This document shows positions 45,730 to 58,402 of a stretch of 64,000 nucleotides of DNA, piece after piece. Source of the stretch: Linum tenue (Eukaryota; Streptophyta; Magnoliopsida; Malpighiales; Linaceae); the NCBI GenBank assembly GCA_946122785.1, contig CAMGYJ010000005.1, positions 63,872,200-63,936,199 of the forward strand, written 5' to 3'. The notes beneath the pieces were generated by a model, which worked only from the letters and a program-made list of their open reading frames with translations, had not been told where the DNA came from and made no database searches. Each line of letters starts with the position of its first letter. Within the stretch, counting starts at the first letter, position 1. Position numbers and translations under genes: made by a program.

Positions 45730-48700
45730 CTAAGGGTCCGCGAGTTCCACGACCAACTCCGCGCGTTCGACCTCGTCTCCCAGGTAGAGCTTGAGACGAT
45801 GGCCGTTCACTTTAAATGGCTCAGTCTGCGGGTTGGCAATCTCGATAGTGCCATACGGGAACACCTGTGTGACCGTGAACGGTCCAGACCACCGGGAGCG
45901 GAGTTTTCCGGGAAAGAGCTTCAGGCGAGAGTTGTAAAGGAGAACTCGATCACCAACCTGAAACTCTTTCGGACCCCTCAACCGTGCATCGTGTAGGCGC
46001 TTAGTGCGCTCCTTGTACAGCTTGGTGTTCTCATAGGCGTGGTAACGCCACTCTTCCAGCTCCAACATCTGCATCTTACGCTCAGTACCTGCAACACGAA
46101 CATCCAAGTTGAGCAGCTTAAGGGCCCAAAAGGCCTTGTGCTCTAGCTCCACGGGCAAATGGCAAGCCTTTCCATAGACAAGCCGGTACGGTGAAGTACC
46201 GATAGGCGTCTTGTAGGCAGTGCGATACGCCCATAGAGCATCATCGAGCTTGGTGGACCAATCTTTGCGGGACTGATCCACCGTCTTCTCCAGGATCCGC
46301 TTGAGCTCCCGGTTCGTCAGCTCGGCCTGGCCACTGGTCTGGGGATGATAGGCCACGGACACCTTGTGAGTCACACCATAGCGAGACAGTAGTTTATCAA
46401 ATTGGCCCTGGAAATGGGTGCCTCTATCGCTTATGATGGCTCTAGGTGTCCCGAACCGGGAGAAGAGCTGCTTCAAAAAACCACAAACACGTCTAGCATC
46501 ATTGGTGGGCAAAGCTTGCGCCTCAGCCCACCTAGAGACGTAGTCAACAGCAACCAGAATATAGGTGTTACCAAAAGATGGAGGGAAGGGGCCCATGAAG
46601 TCGATACCCCAGACATCAAAAATCTCACAAGTTATAAACACATTCTGGGGCATCTCATCACGGGCAGAGATGTTACCTGACCTCTGGCATCGGTCGCACC
46701 TGCGTGCGAAGGCGTCTGCATCCTTGAAGAGTGTGGGCCAGTAAAAACCCGACTGGAGCACCTTCCTCGCCGTGCGGTTTCCTCCGTGATGACCGCCAGT
46801 AGGTCCCTCATGACAGTGAGATAGAATGCCCTCCATCTCACTCTCCATAACACAACGACGGATGATCCCGTCGGCTCCGATCCGAAATAGATGTGGGTCA
46901 TCCCAAAAGTAGTACTTCAGATCGGAGAAAAACTTCCTCTTGGCGTGAGTCGCCATCCCCTTGGGCAGCTGCTGGCCCACCAAATAGTTCGCAAAATCGG
47001 AGTACCAGGGGGTGATACTCTCCACCAAGCACAGCATCATCAACCTCTCGTCTGGGAATGAGTCATCAATCTCCTCCACGAGGTTGTCCGCAGGGGGTGC
47101 GTCCAACCGGGAGAGGTGATCAGCTGCAACATTTTCTGCTCCCTTCTTGTCCCGGATCTCAATATCGAACTCCTGCAGCAGTAAGATCCATCGTATGAGC
47201 CGAGGCTTGGCATCGGCCTTGCTCATCAGGTATCTAATCGCGGAGTGATCTGTGTACACGGTCACATGGGACAAGACCAGATAGGGGCGAAACTTATCGA
47301 AGGCAAACACCACTGCAAGCAGCTCCTTCTCTGTGGTGGTGTAGTTCTCTTGGGCATCATTCAGAGTCTTCGAGGCGTAGTAGATAGGTCGGAAGTGTTG
47401 ATCTCGCCTCTGCCCCAAAACAGCTCCAACAGCAAAGTCACTGGCGTCACACATCAGCTCAAATGGTAGTGACCAGTCAGGAACCACCATGATAGGAGCC
47501 TGGGTGAGCTTCTCCTTCAAGGTGGTGAACGCCGCTGTGCAAGCATCAGTGAACTGGAAGGGGGCATCCTTCTCCAGAAGCTTAGTTAGGGGCAGGGCGA
47601 TCTTCGAGAAGTCCTTGATGAACCGCCTATAGAAACCTGCATGGCCAAGAAAACTCCGGATCCCCTTTACAGATGTAGGAGGAGGCAGCTTGCTGATAGT
47701 CTCGATCTTTGCTCTGTCTACCTCGATCCCCATCTTGGAGATCTTGTGCCCAAGAACTATGCCTTCTCGAACCATGAAGTGACACTTCTCCCAACTCAGT
47801 GCCAGGTTCGTTTCTTCACACCGTTTAAGGACCAATTCCAGGTTATGGAGACAGTGAGAGAAGGAGTCTCCATAAACCGAGAAGTCGTCCATAAACACCT
47901 CCATGATCTCGCCGACCAGACGGTCAAAGATGGCGAGCATGCATCGCTGAAAAGTGGCTGGGGCGTTGCATAGCCCGAATGGAATCCTCCGGTAAGCAAA
48001 TGTCCCGAAGGGGCAGGTGAAAGTGGTCTTCGCCTGGTCCTCCGGTGCTATAGGGATCTGAAAGTACCCGGACATCCCATCCAGGAAGCAGTAGAACTCG
48101 TGCCCCGCCAATCTCTCCAGCATCTGATCAATGAACGGCAGCGGGAAATGGTCCTTCCGAGTAGCGTCGTTGAGACGCCGATAGTCGATGCAAACACGGT
48201 ACCAGTCACCGTGCGCATCAGAATGAGCTCGTTCTTCTCGTTAGGCACCACGGTCATCCCACCCTTTTTGGGCACCACCTGGGTGGGACTGACCCATTCG
48301 CTGTCAGAAATGGCGAAAATGATCCCGGCGTCCATCAACTTCACGATCTCTGCCCGAACCACAGCCTCCAGGTTCGGCGTCAATCTCCTCTGCGGCTGCC
48401 TCACTGGCCGCATCTCATCCTCCAGCAGTATCCGGTGCGAGCAAAAAGAGGGGCTGATCCCCCGGATATCTGTGATCTTCCAAGCCAAAGCTCGCTCGTA
48501 CTGCTTCAGCAAGGCCACCAATCTGGTCTTCTGCTCGGGTGTGAGGGTCGAGCTGATGATAACTGGCAGCTTATTCCCCTCCCGGAGAAATGCATACTCC
48601 AGATGAGGAGGGAGGGGCTTAAGCTCCAGCTCTGGTGGTTCCTCCAGAGAAGTGGTGATGCGGGTGGAGGATGAGATCGGTTTAAACAGCCTGTCGCCCT

Positions 48701-51314
48701 CCAAGAAGGGGCCACTCTCCAATGCGGCCAACTGCTCCGCCAGCTGCGGCTCCTGCAATGCCTGCTCACCTAGCAAAATACAACGCTCAAGAGCATCATC
48801 AGTACCCGCACTCGTGATGGCGAGTGCGGTCTCAAAATCGGCAAGCACATCACAGTAGTCTATGTCATCATGCAAATGAGAATGTTTCCCATTGTCAGAC
48901 ACAGAAAAAGTAGCCTGTTCATCACCAGCACGCAGAATCAATTTACCACTATGCACATCAATAAGCGCCTTGGCGGTGGCGAGAAACGGTCTACCCAAAA
49001 TCAAAGGCACATCCACATCCTCATTTATATCCAAAATAACAAAATCAACAGGATATGTGAATGCACCAACATTAACAAGCAAGTCCTCAATGATACCCCT
49101 AGGATGCACGATAGATCGATCAGCTAACTGAATGCTCATCCTAGTAGCTCTAGGTTCACCTAGGTCGAGCTTCTTAAACAGTTTATAGGGCATGACATTT
49201 ATACTAGCGCCTAGGTCCGCCAAGGACTTTCCTACATGCATGCTGCCAATAACAAGAGGGATAGTGAAACTCCCTGGGTCTTTGCGCTTCTCGGGCAGCT
49301 TGTTCTGCAGGATGGCAGAACACTCCTCGCTGAGCATCACTGTCGAGAGATCCCCAAGTTTCTTCTTGTTGGTGAGGAGGTCCTTCATAAACTTGGCATA
49401 CTTGGGCATCTTCGACAGTGCCTCCGCGAACGGCATGCTGATGTTTACCTGCTTCAACATTGCCATGAACTTGGCAAACTCTGTCTCCAGCCTGTCTTTA
49501 TGAAGTCTAGTGGGGAAGGGCAGCTGGGGTATATGCTCCTTAACCACAGGTTGTGGCTTGGGAGCAGGTGCTGCGCTGCCTTCCTCCACTTCTGCAGTAT
49601 CAGCTGGAGGTGTTGAAGCAGGAAGTGGGTCGTCTTGCCTGGGCTGGGCAGGAGTAGCAGATGTGGTCTTACCACTCCTGGTGGTGTTGGCATGGGCAGT
49701 CTCGTGAGGGTCGCGAGGGTTGGGGACAGTGGTGGCAGGCAGAGTCCCCGGTGCCCTCGTAGTGTTCTGGCGAGCTAAGCTCCCTATCTGGTGCTGGAGA
49801 TCCTGCAGAATGGCACCCTGATTCCTCTGTCCTGCCTCCAGTGAGGCTACACTCTGGTCCAACCTCGTGATAGTCGCCTGAGTGCTCGTCATGAATGAAG
49901 CTAGAATATTTTCCAGCTTCGTCATCTGAGTATCTGGAGCTGGAGCTGCTGTTGGCTCGGCATACTGACGCTGAGGCTGCTGGAATGGCTGCCCTTGCCT
50001 AGGCTGGTAAGGCTGCTGCTGTGGTGGTGGCCCCTGCCTAGCCTGGAAGGGCTGCCTCTGCTGGAAACCACCTGCTGGTGCTGGGAAACCAGGTGGCTTG
50101 GCGGTGTTATTGCTCCAGGCAAAGTTGGGATGCTGGCGCCATCCCTCATTGTAGGTGTTGCTGTATGGGTCAAGGCGCCGAGCATTGGCGATGAAGTCCA
50201 CCTGCTCTTGGGGAGTAGAAGACGCCCTCATAGACTGACAATCCTCCACGAGGTGATTCGGGCTCTCACACCACTGACACTGAGCAACTGGAGGTGTAGC
50301 CAAACTTCTGCCCGGAATAAGACTGTTGGGCTGCTTCAATGTCTGCACGAGCTCAGCTACCTGCTGCTCGAGCCCGGATCTGGTCTCCATGGTGTGCACA
50401 CCACGGTCCCTGGAATGTCTGCCTCTGCTGCTCTGCCCCCAGGAATGATCTCTGGCAGCCAATGTGTTAATCATCTGGTTCAGCTCGGGTGGAGTCTTAG
50501 TGAGAACATCCCCTCCTGGGCATAAAGACTCAATCACCCTCTGGCTATCTGGGGAGAGAGCGCTGTAGAAGTTCCCCACTGTGAATGCATCACTAAAGCC
50601 ATGATGGGGACACTGCCAGAAATATCCCATGTACTGCTCCCAAGCATCTCGAAGTGACTCATCTGGCTCTTGGCGGAAGTGAGTGATCTCCCGCTGTATC
50701 TCTGTAGTCTTCGATGCCGGATAGTACCTGTGCACGAATTTGTCAGCCAGATCGTCCCAAGAGGTGATGGACAATGGGGGCTGGGTCTCCAACCACCTCT
50801 TAGCATTCCCCGCCAGAGAATGGGGGAAGAGATGAAGGCGGATCGCATCATCCGGGACACCATTCAGCTTGAACCCGTTCGTCAGCTGCAGAAAACGGGA
50901 CAGATGTACCCTGGCCTCCTCATCCTTCAAGCCATGGAACTGGATAGAAGATGTAATGAGCTGAATCCAGCATGGCTTGATCTCGAAGTTGTTTGCTGGG
51001 ATAGGCGGGTAGAGGATGACCGGGCGGATGTCAGCAATCCGCGGAGTATAGAAGTACTCCAAGGTGGGACCCGGTGGTGGTGGATGATGATGGCCAGCTC
51101 CCTGGGGGTTTGGGTCGTTCCCCAGGATCTGGTTCTGAGGAGGCGGGTTCTGATCGCCTTCCATCTCGTGCTCTTCCTCGGAGTCGCTGGTCAAATGGCC
51201 GTCTCGGCGCTCCACCGTAGCCAGTCTAGCTTGCTGTTGTCTCCGAAGTTGTTTGCAGGTGCGCTCAATCTCAGGGTTCAACGGCAGTAAACCTCCCGAC
51301 TGGCTACGGGTCAT
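45730..51314 (-). pseudogene. Athila gag-pol copy 2 with one 1-bp frameshift
   Basis: Identical in layout to copy 1. A CCC run at 39200-39203 is CC here (near 48202), which shifts the frame just before the CIDYRR motif of reverse transcriptase. Residues 1-1039 are unchanged in frame; everything after is out of frame with gag, although the downstream frame (to 45730) is otherwise open. Two amino-acid differences from copy 1 were noticed, Ile to Asn near residue 543 and Ala to Thr near 308. The product would be Gag plus protease only. Confidence 0.9.
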
Positions 51315-51431
51315 GCACTACCTGCACACACTCAAGCAAGCAAACCCGTGAAGGCACAAGAGGGACAAAGCAAACAAAGCAAAAAGAATAGCTAAATTAA
51401 CAGAAATCACTTTTCTTCAACAACCTAGCCG

Positions 51432-51449
51432 TCCCCGGCAACGGCGCCA
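51432..51449 (-). promoter_or_regulatory. Primer-binding site, tRNA-Asp, Athila copy 2
   Basis: Same 18 bases as at 42433-42450. Confidence 0.92.
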
Positions 51450-51455
51450 AAAACT

Positions 51456-52871
51456 TGACTCGACTCTACTGTCACCCTAGGAATTGGCCAAGTGAAACCA
51501 CTTCCTAAAGCGTAGTATAGCGGGTTAGGTTTATATGTCAACCCGGGTCCTAGATTTGCTGACTACTCAGTGAGTTCTTGTTATCTAGCAATAAAACTGG
51601 AGTGCAAGTCTAAACTACCAAACAAACAAAGCAAGTAAACTGGTTGTATTCAGGTTAAAGAGGTCACCCGGATATGGTTCCCCCTAGACTGTAGTTAAGC
51701 CGGATTGTAATTACCAAGTTCAGTTTCTATGAAGATTATACTGCGGAAGGTTCTTAAACAGTCTGAAGTCTCGACTAAAGGTCTTCAGACCCTCTCAATC
51801 TGACTCTCTAGCGGGCGACTAACCTCCACCGGAGTCGACAGATTGAGGCCCTAAGAACAAAACCTCCACTACCGGAGTAAATCCGGTACAGAATAGTGAG
51901 TTGGCTCCTCGACTAAAGTCACCAACTCCCTACCTTCAATCAAGGATACTCTATTAACCTAGGCAGATATTCTCATTCTAGGTTAAAGCAGAAACAACAG
52001 GAATTTGATCAGGATTCAAGTCATTCAATCATAAAACCTCAATCGAATATAATCAATCACAGAATCAGTACTTGGGTTCATACAATCGAAGCCTAACATA
52101 CAAATCTAGGGTTCTCCATACCCAGATGAATGGGAGAACTACTCCATGGAGAAGAAAGCAAAAGCAGAATCAGACACGGAATTCATACTGCGAAGGATGG
52201 ATTCCTGCTTCTGGACGTTGATTGGCACTTCTCCAAGCTCAAACTGGCCTCCAATGGTGTTGAAGATCAATCTAGGGCACTTGGGAACTCTTGCTCGTCA
52301 CTTTCTCTCTCTAGGAACTGATCCCTCTCTCAAAAACTCGAATCCCCTCTCAATTTGGCTGAAATCTGCTTATAAACCGGGTTTCCCCGACTTGCACGGC
52401 CAGGGTGCACGGCCGTGCACATCACCATTCTGGCCGTGCACCCTCAAAATGCGCCGTTTCACTTAATCGACCTCAGCCATCTTGCACGGCCAGGTGCACG
52501 GCCGTGCAAGTCTGGCTTGTGCCCGTGCAAGCTCTCGCACCAACCCGCACGGCCAAGTTTGTATGTTGCACGGCCGTGCGGTTCTCTGCTCTGCCCGTGC
52601 AAGCTCTCGGCATGAGGCGCACGGCCATATGGTGCAAGTGCACGGCCGTGCGTCTCCATGGTCTGGCCGTGCGGCTCCCCAACAAGCTCGTCCTTCGTCC
52701 GTTCGCCGTCCAATCGACCCCAAACTCGCTCCTAAGCCCTTATTCACGTACTAGGACCTGAAATAACACAAACAAACACAACCTAGCGTGAAATCGGCCT
52801 AAAACACGAGAATCAACACCTCAAACGGTGTAAGTATGAGGGTAAAAACATGTGTAAATGACGGTCTATCA
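51456..52871 (-). repeat. Athila LTR 3 (5' LTR of copy 2)
   Basis: Outermost LTR on the right. One private change seen, AAAATGCG at about 52446 where the other two have AAAACGCG. Followed by the CATCT target duplication. Confidence 0.9.
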
Positions 52872-53067
52872 CATCTCTAGAACTTCAAAATCCTTTATGA
52901 GATATTGTAAATGAGCACGTTGAACTTTAACACTTCGTCAAAATTTCACTTCCACGGAGTCACATAATTACTTTGATATTGCTTTTTTAATGATCATCTT
53001 CAAAATGGACGTGTCAATGCTATTAAACATATAATTTTTAGGGTCCTTTAATTTCCAAATTCCTCTA

Positions 53068-54043
53068 GGGGTCGTTTGGATGCAGGCTTGTAATGAGGAA
53101 TTTATGAGAGATTTTAAAAGAATCTCTCATTATGCAGGATTTTAAAACAATTCTGCGTTTGGGAACATGAGAAATTGTAAACATTAGAGATTTGAAATCC
53201 CACATTTTTTTCTTTCTTTCCAAACTTGTCCTTCCCTTCTTTCTGCTACCTCTCTTCGTGTACCCAATATCGGAAGCCTACCGCTGTCTTCGAGACCTTC
53301 ACATTCCAATAGTCTTCCAGAGAAGAGAAGCCATTGATATCGTCTTCCAGAGGTCTTCGTCGTCTGTCCATCGTGGAAGCAGCTGTCATCATCTTGAGAA
53401 GCCGTCGCCGCCATCGCGAGAAGCTGCAGCCGTCGTCTTCCAATCTTCCTCGTCATCTACCCATCATCATCGATCCAGATTCATTGGCGTTATCTTCTCG
53501 TCGCTTTCGTTGTCGTTATTGCAAAGGGTCTGGAGCCGACGATTAGGACGCTTCTGCCTCTCCTCCCTCCATCCCCGTCATCTTCTTCTTCTTCTCCCTT
53601 TGCTCCCGGAGCCTCCTTCCCAACCCCTCAAAGATCTGTGCTATTTTTTGCGCCGGAGATTGCAGATCCCAATTTTCTCAGAATCACTACAGATCTGGTC
53701 GGCTGTTGTTCGATTAAACCCCACAGCACTATCATTCACCTCCGACGATCTTCTGCCTTCCCCGACGAATAAACATCCCAAGTCTCTGGCGAATCCATTC
53801 CTGTCGTCTCCTCATCAACATTCTAGTCGTCGATCTGTGTTGGTTTCCTGGATTCTTCATTTCGTCAATTAGAGAGAGAGAAAGAAGGGGCAAGATTGTA
53901 TTTTGCATTTTGTTCTTAAAAACCCAGATTTATATACAAACAAGTGATTGATTAAAATTCCTCATATTAAAAACCTAGGTTTTTAAACTGTGGGATTGTG
54001 GGTAAAATCCCTGGTTTTAGAAAACTCTAATCCAAACGACCCC
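53068..54043. mobile_element. Tourist-like element with foreign internal DNA
   Basis: Ends GGGGTCGTTTGGAT and complement, CTA on both sides (53065-53067, 54044-54046). At 976 bp it is long for a MITE, and the middle (about 53200-53880) is GC-richer than the arms. That middle has an open frame of 226 codons on the plus strand, rich in Ser, Leu, Pro and Arg with CTTCTT repeats. On the minus strand it has TATATAAA, a CT-rich leader and a 42-codon frame from 53862. Neither product is recognised. The composition suggests captured host 5' sequence. Confidence 0.65.
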
Positions 54044-54432
54044 CTAGAGCTTTGGATATAGCGGTAGAAAGCTCCACCCTTGCTACTGGTTCCTTGACTC
54101 CATCACATACTACTCCCTAGTACTCTTCGAAATGAATTGTCACAACATAAACTCTATTCCAATTTTCAATGAACAAAGAATCAAAATCTAACCTCAAACA
54201 TATGATATAAACCAAGTAACATATGATAAAAACATGTTCATTTTCATTTGTCATTCTGATTTTTATTCAGAAATCAAATCGACAGTAAATGGTAGCTGCC
54301 AAACAAAACTCAGTTTTGTAAGAATTGGAACACACTCCGACACAGAAAACGCCGGTTACCTAGCTGAAATTCCGCATTATACTTGAATGAGCTACATAGT
54401 TCGAAATCGAATCCCTCTAGTCACATATTTTC
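54044..54432. other. Unassigned sequence between elements
   Basis: No gene or repeat recognised. Confidence 0.4.
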
Positions 54433-55375
54433 GGGGTCATTTGCTTGTAGAATTTGGTGAGGGATTTTGTCTCAAAATCCCATATAGGTTGGATTAATGA
54501 CCAAATCCATGTTTGTTGAGGTTAACCTAAATTCGTGGGGCCCACAAATATGGGATTTTTGTGGCTCAAAATCTATGGACCCCACGGATTATAAAATCCT
54601 AATTTTGCTTGTTGGATTTTATAAAATGAGAGATTTGGTTAAAACCTTGAATGTTGAGAGTAAAGGATTATGTTGGATTTTGTTATTTTGGATTTGTGTT
54701 GGATTTTAGAAATTGCATGTTTGCTTGTTGGATTTCAAAATGGATTATAGTATAACGGATTTATGGGTTACATGGTGAATTTACCATCATATCCTTATTC
54801 ATTTCATTAATAAAGTATTTATATTCATAGTTAAGGATACTTTGGTCATTTCATCATTAGTGAGGTCCATGGATTTTGGCTTCTCCCAAAATTCTAGCTC
54901 ATAAGGTGGGATTTTATAATCCGTGGGGTCCACGAATTTTGAGCCAAAAATAATCCCATATCAATCGGCCCCACGGATTTAGGCCAACCTCATTTTAGTC
55001 AACAAACATGGATTTAAGACATAATCCATCATTTGTGGGATTTTGAGGCAAAATCCCTCATCAAAATCCTACAAGCAAACGAACTAAAATTTTGAGAGTT
55101 GTCAAAATTCGTGGACCCCACTAACTATGAATGACCAAAGTATCCTTAAAAAACACTTTATAATGATAAAAAGAAGGATAAGAAGGTAAACATATCATTT
55201 AACCCATAAATCCAAGATAGTAAAGTCCATTTTGAAATCCAACAAGCAAACATGCAATTTTTAAAATCCAACACAAATCTAACATAGCAAAATCCAACAT
55301 AATTCTTCAATCTCAAAATCCAAAGTTTTACCAAAATCCTTCATTTTTTAAAATCCCACAAACAAACGACTTCTT
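54433..55375. mobile_element. Four-armed inverted-repeat MITE, possibly MULE-like
   Basis: Flanked by CATATTTTC at 54424-54432 and 55376-55384; a 9-bp duplication is typical of Mutator-like elements. Inside, arm A (54433-54600) is inverted at about 54895-55085, and arm B (54605-54890) is inverted at about 55086-55375, giving the order A-B-A'-B'. All four arm ends share GTCNTTTGNTTGT-like termini. No coding capacity. Confidence 0.6.
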
Positions 55376-55711
55376 CATATTTTCTCTGTTTTGGTGCTTA
55401 GTCTGTATGACCTAACCTCCATCGTAATCAAAAGCGGAAATGAAAAAAACAATTGCTAAAAAAAAGAATGAGAGGAGCTCTCTCCTCTCTCCTCTTGCTC
55501 GTTTCGGTTCTTGGACGGTGGGTAATGCGGACCGTCGTCGCCATATTCACGATCAGTCTGAGAAATCAGGGTCTTCGGCCGCCTGGTTCATTCTCCTCGG
55601 CACGTCTTCCCCGCCTGGAGACCAGAATTAGTGACACCCCAATCAATAGAGGGAAAGGGAGTTCTCTCCCAGAATCGGCGAACCTGTTCCTGAAGGGGGA
55701 CCGAAGTGAAA

Positions 55712-58402
55712 TTGTCTGGCGTCGAGCAATAAGGCTCCGCTCAAGAAGCGATCGCTGCTAACGGCTTTTGCCGAGGTTAAATCTGCAACAGAACGCCCAG
55801 AGAAGAGATGCCGGTTCAAGTCACTGAATCCATGGAGATTCAGCCTCCCGCACTCGTCAGAACTGGATGATGAAGAATCCGTCTTGCCCTCGTTCACGGG
55901 GAGCAATGCTCAACCCTCTTGGGCAAAAATTGCTGGCCTTGTGCCAAAGAAACGAATTGATCAATCTGTACCCTTAGGGGTGGGGACTTTTCCCGTGCCG
56001 CCAAATCGCGCGATGGAAGGGATTAGTATACCCTATTTCTCTGTTGAATCAATCAATCCTTTCATGGTAGATAAAAGTACCGAATGTGTTGATAAGAAAG
56101 ACCCCGCCGGGGAGGGAGATAGTGGCGAATCGCCAGGCTGTGGTAGGGAGGTGAGACTGCCAATCAAATCCAATCCCATAGTCGCCGACGATGATTTGAG
56201 CGGCCGGTCCGACAGGGCCGATGCTCAACGGAAGCAGATGGGGACGCATTTGTGTGAGGTGGAAACGACCGGATATCTTGGCGAATTTCCAGGACGGTTG
56301 AGCGAGATCAGTGGGCGCCGGATCCGAATCTGTGGAGGAGATTTCAAAATCCTGCGAAGATCTCCTAATCCTAATACATCTCTAAAACTCGGATGGAAAT
56401 TGGGGGTTTCCTATTTCTTGGGGAATAGGGACTCTGCCCTCTATAAAATTGCTGCTTCCCTCGCTCAACCATCCCATTGCATTGCTTGGCGAATCGAGAG
56501 CTCCAGAGAAGCTAGTCAAGAGGTCGGCCCCCTGCTGCAGTGGTTAATTCCTGGTTTTCAGTCAGGTAAGGGGAAAAATCCCCATCCTCCTCCTTACTCA
56601 ACGACTAGTGAGCCTCTCAATCTATTCGCGACAGAAGCCCGCCTTTGTTCTTGCAGTTCGCTGCCCTCTGGGTTGCTGGGCATCACGTCCTCTGTGACCA
56701 GCCCGAGCTTACACCCTCTGCTCCCGCCGCTCTTGCAGGCTGCTAAACCAAATAGCGCTGCTTTGCTTCCGCCAGAGTTGCTGGCTGCCAGCTTCGATCG
56801 GTGTCAGGTTAATACGATGGCTCGCATAGCGAGGATCAAGTGGTTGAATTTTCTCTCGAAGAGGTCCAATCAGTGAAGTTTCGAACTTCGAGAACTCTCA
56901 TGGGAAGATTATTTTCGGAGACCAAGTTCACTCCTAGTGAGTTGAGGGATGGGTTGATGGAGGTCTGGCGAGTGCAAGGAAACCTTAGGGTTTCGGTCAC
57001 TAAATATGGCCAATTTGAAATAGTTCTTCTAAGTGATGAGACACGGGTTTGGATCCTAAAAAGAACTCCTTGGATTGTTAAAGACAAGATTTTCCATCTC
57101 CGATCTTGGACACCATCTATCACAAGGCTAACCTTCGATGATTTGGCCATTGCTCCCTTTCGTGTTCAGCTATGGAATGTGAAGGAGGGCTGCTGCACTA
57201 AGCAGTTTGGTCGGAAGGTGGCAGCTGGGACAATTGGTCAAGTCTTGGAAGCTGATGTCTTTGCCGCCAAAGACACAGATGAGTGTTTTGTCAAAGTACA
57301 CACTCTCATCGACTTTACCAAGCCGTTGAGGTCTCAATTCATGGCGGTTAGTGAAGAGCTCGGCAGTTTTTGGGTCAACCTCAAATATGAATTTTTGCCG
57401 ACCTTCTGCTACCACTATGGCCGTGTGGGGCACTCAAAGCGGGAATGTAGTTTTGCTCTGCCTCCGGGTAAAGAACGTTTCGGCCCGCATATGTATATAA
57501 GGAAACTAGGGAAGAAGATCTACATGGATGAGGAGGAGTTCCCGAAGTTTCGTACTGCAAGCAAGTCAGTGTGGGTGAACAGAATTGCTCAAGTATGTAA
57601 TGATGGGAGTGCGAAGACTGCTAGAGCTCGTGAGATGGAAGTCCGACCAGTGCCTCTTGCTTGCTCAGTTGATCAGGCTGCACATCATCCTCTGATAGGG
57701 GAACCAGAGTTCCCTGTTAGTAAGGAGATGCAATCTAGGTTGCAGGAGCTCAAGCCTATGACGGCAGGAAATCGTGCTAGCCCGAGGAGGGTTGTCTTCA
57801 AGACATCGCCTCGCGTGAAGATTGGTGGTGGGGTTCGCCCGTATCAGAAGAAAGTGTCACCCAGAAATGCTGCAGTTGTCCCTCAGCAAGGTACAAAGGG
57901 TCGCCTGCAAGCGGGGAGACGTGCCAGAAAGGCGCCCCATCATTAGCAGGTAGAAGACCAGGTAGAGATGGCTCTTGACCAGTCCCGGCGGCGAAGGCTG
58001 ATTTTGCAGGAGGAGTCTGAGGAGGACGAGAATGCAGGTGAGAATACCCTTCAATCAAGGCAAGCTCGTGAGTCGTCGGGCCCTTCTGATGAGCCCTCCC
58101 ATAGGACCCAGGAGGATCCTCATCTGCCCTCCAAGGGTGTAGCCCATATTGGGAGTTCGGTGCCCCGGGTTTGCCCGCGTCTGCGGAAGGGAGGAGCTGC
58201 CTGCTCACATACTATATCAAACATCAATGAATATGGGCCTAATCTGATGGACCCAAATGTGGAGACTCGGAAGCACGTGCTGGATGAGTTGGATGGGGAT
58301 GTGGGTGACCCCCTAACTCCGAAGAAGCAATTTGTGGAAACAACAGAAGTTCTAAAGAAGGTGGAGGAAGCTAGCCTCGAGTGGCCCCCAGCTGATAAAT
58401 GA
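55712..58402 (+). pseudogene. LINE ORF1, RNA-binding protein with DUF4283 and zinc knuckle, broken
   Basis: The N-terminal part is open from about 55712 with PSWAKIAGLVPKKR, a frequent early block of plant LINE ORF1. A frameshift near 56840 separates it from the DUF4283-like domain, which runs from FSLEEVQ to the tryptophan-rich PWIVKDKIFHLRSW (57050-57110). A CCHC-type knuckle follows at about 57406-57450 but reads CYHYGRVGHSKREC, the second Cys replaced by Tyr. There is an in-frame TAG at 57944-57946, then a charged C-terminus ends at TGA 58400-58402. That TGA overlaps the ORF2 start in ATGA. The protein would coat LINE RNA. Confidence 0.75.

Larger units (their letters stand above)
33457..52871 (-). 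mobile_element. Tandem array of two Athila elements sharing the middle LTR
   Basis: LTR (33457-34872), internal, LTR (42457-43872), internal, LTR (51456-52871), all minus strand. The 5-bp CATCT at 33452-33456 and 52872-52876 flanks the whole array, so it behaves as a single insertion. Unit spacing is 9000 and 8999 bp; the difference is the 1-bp deletion in the second gag-pol. By eye the three LTRs differ at about three positions, so the array is young. It has no env-like ORF, unlike the old relative at the left. Confidence 0.92.
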
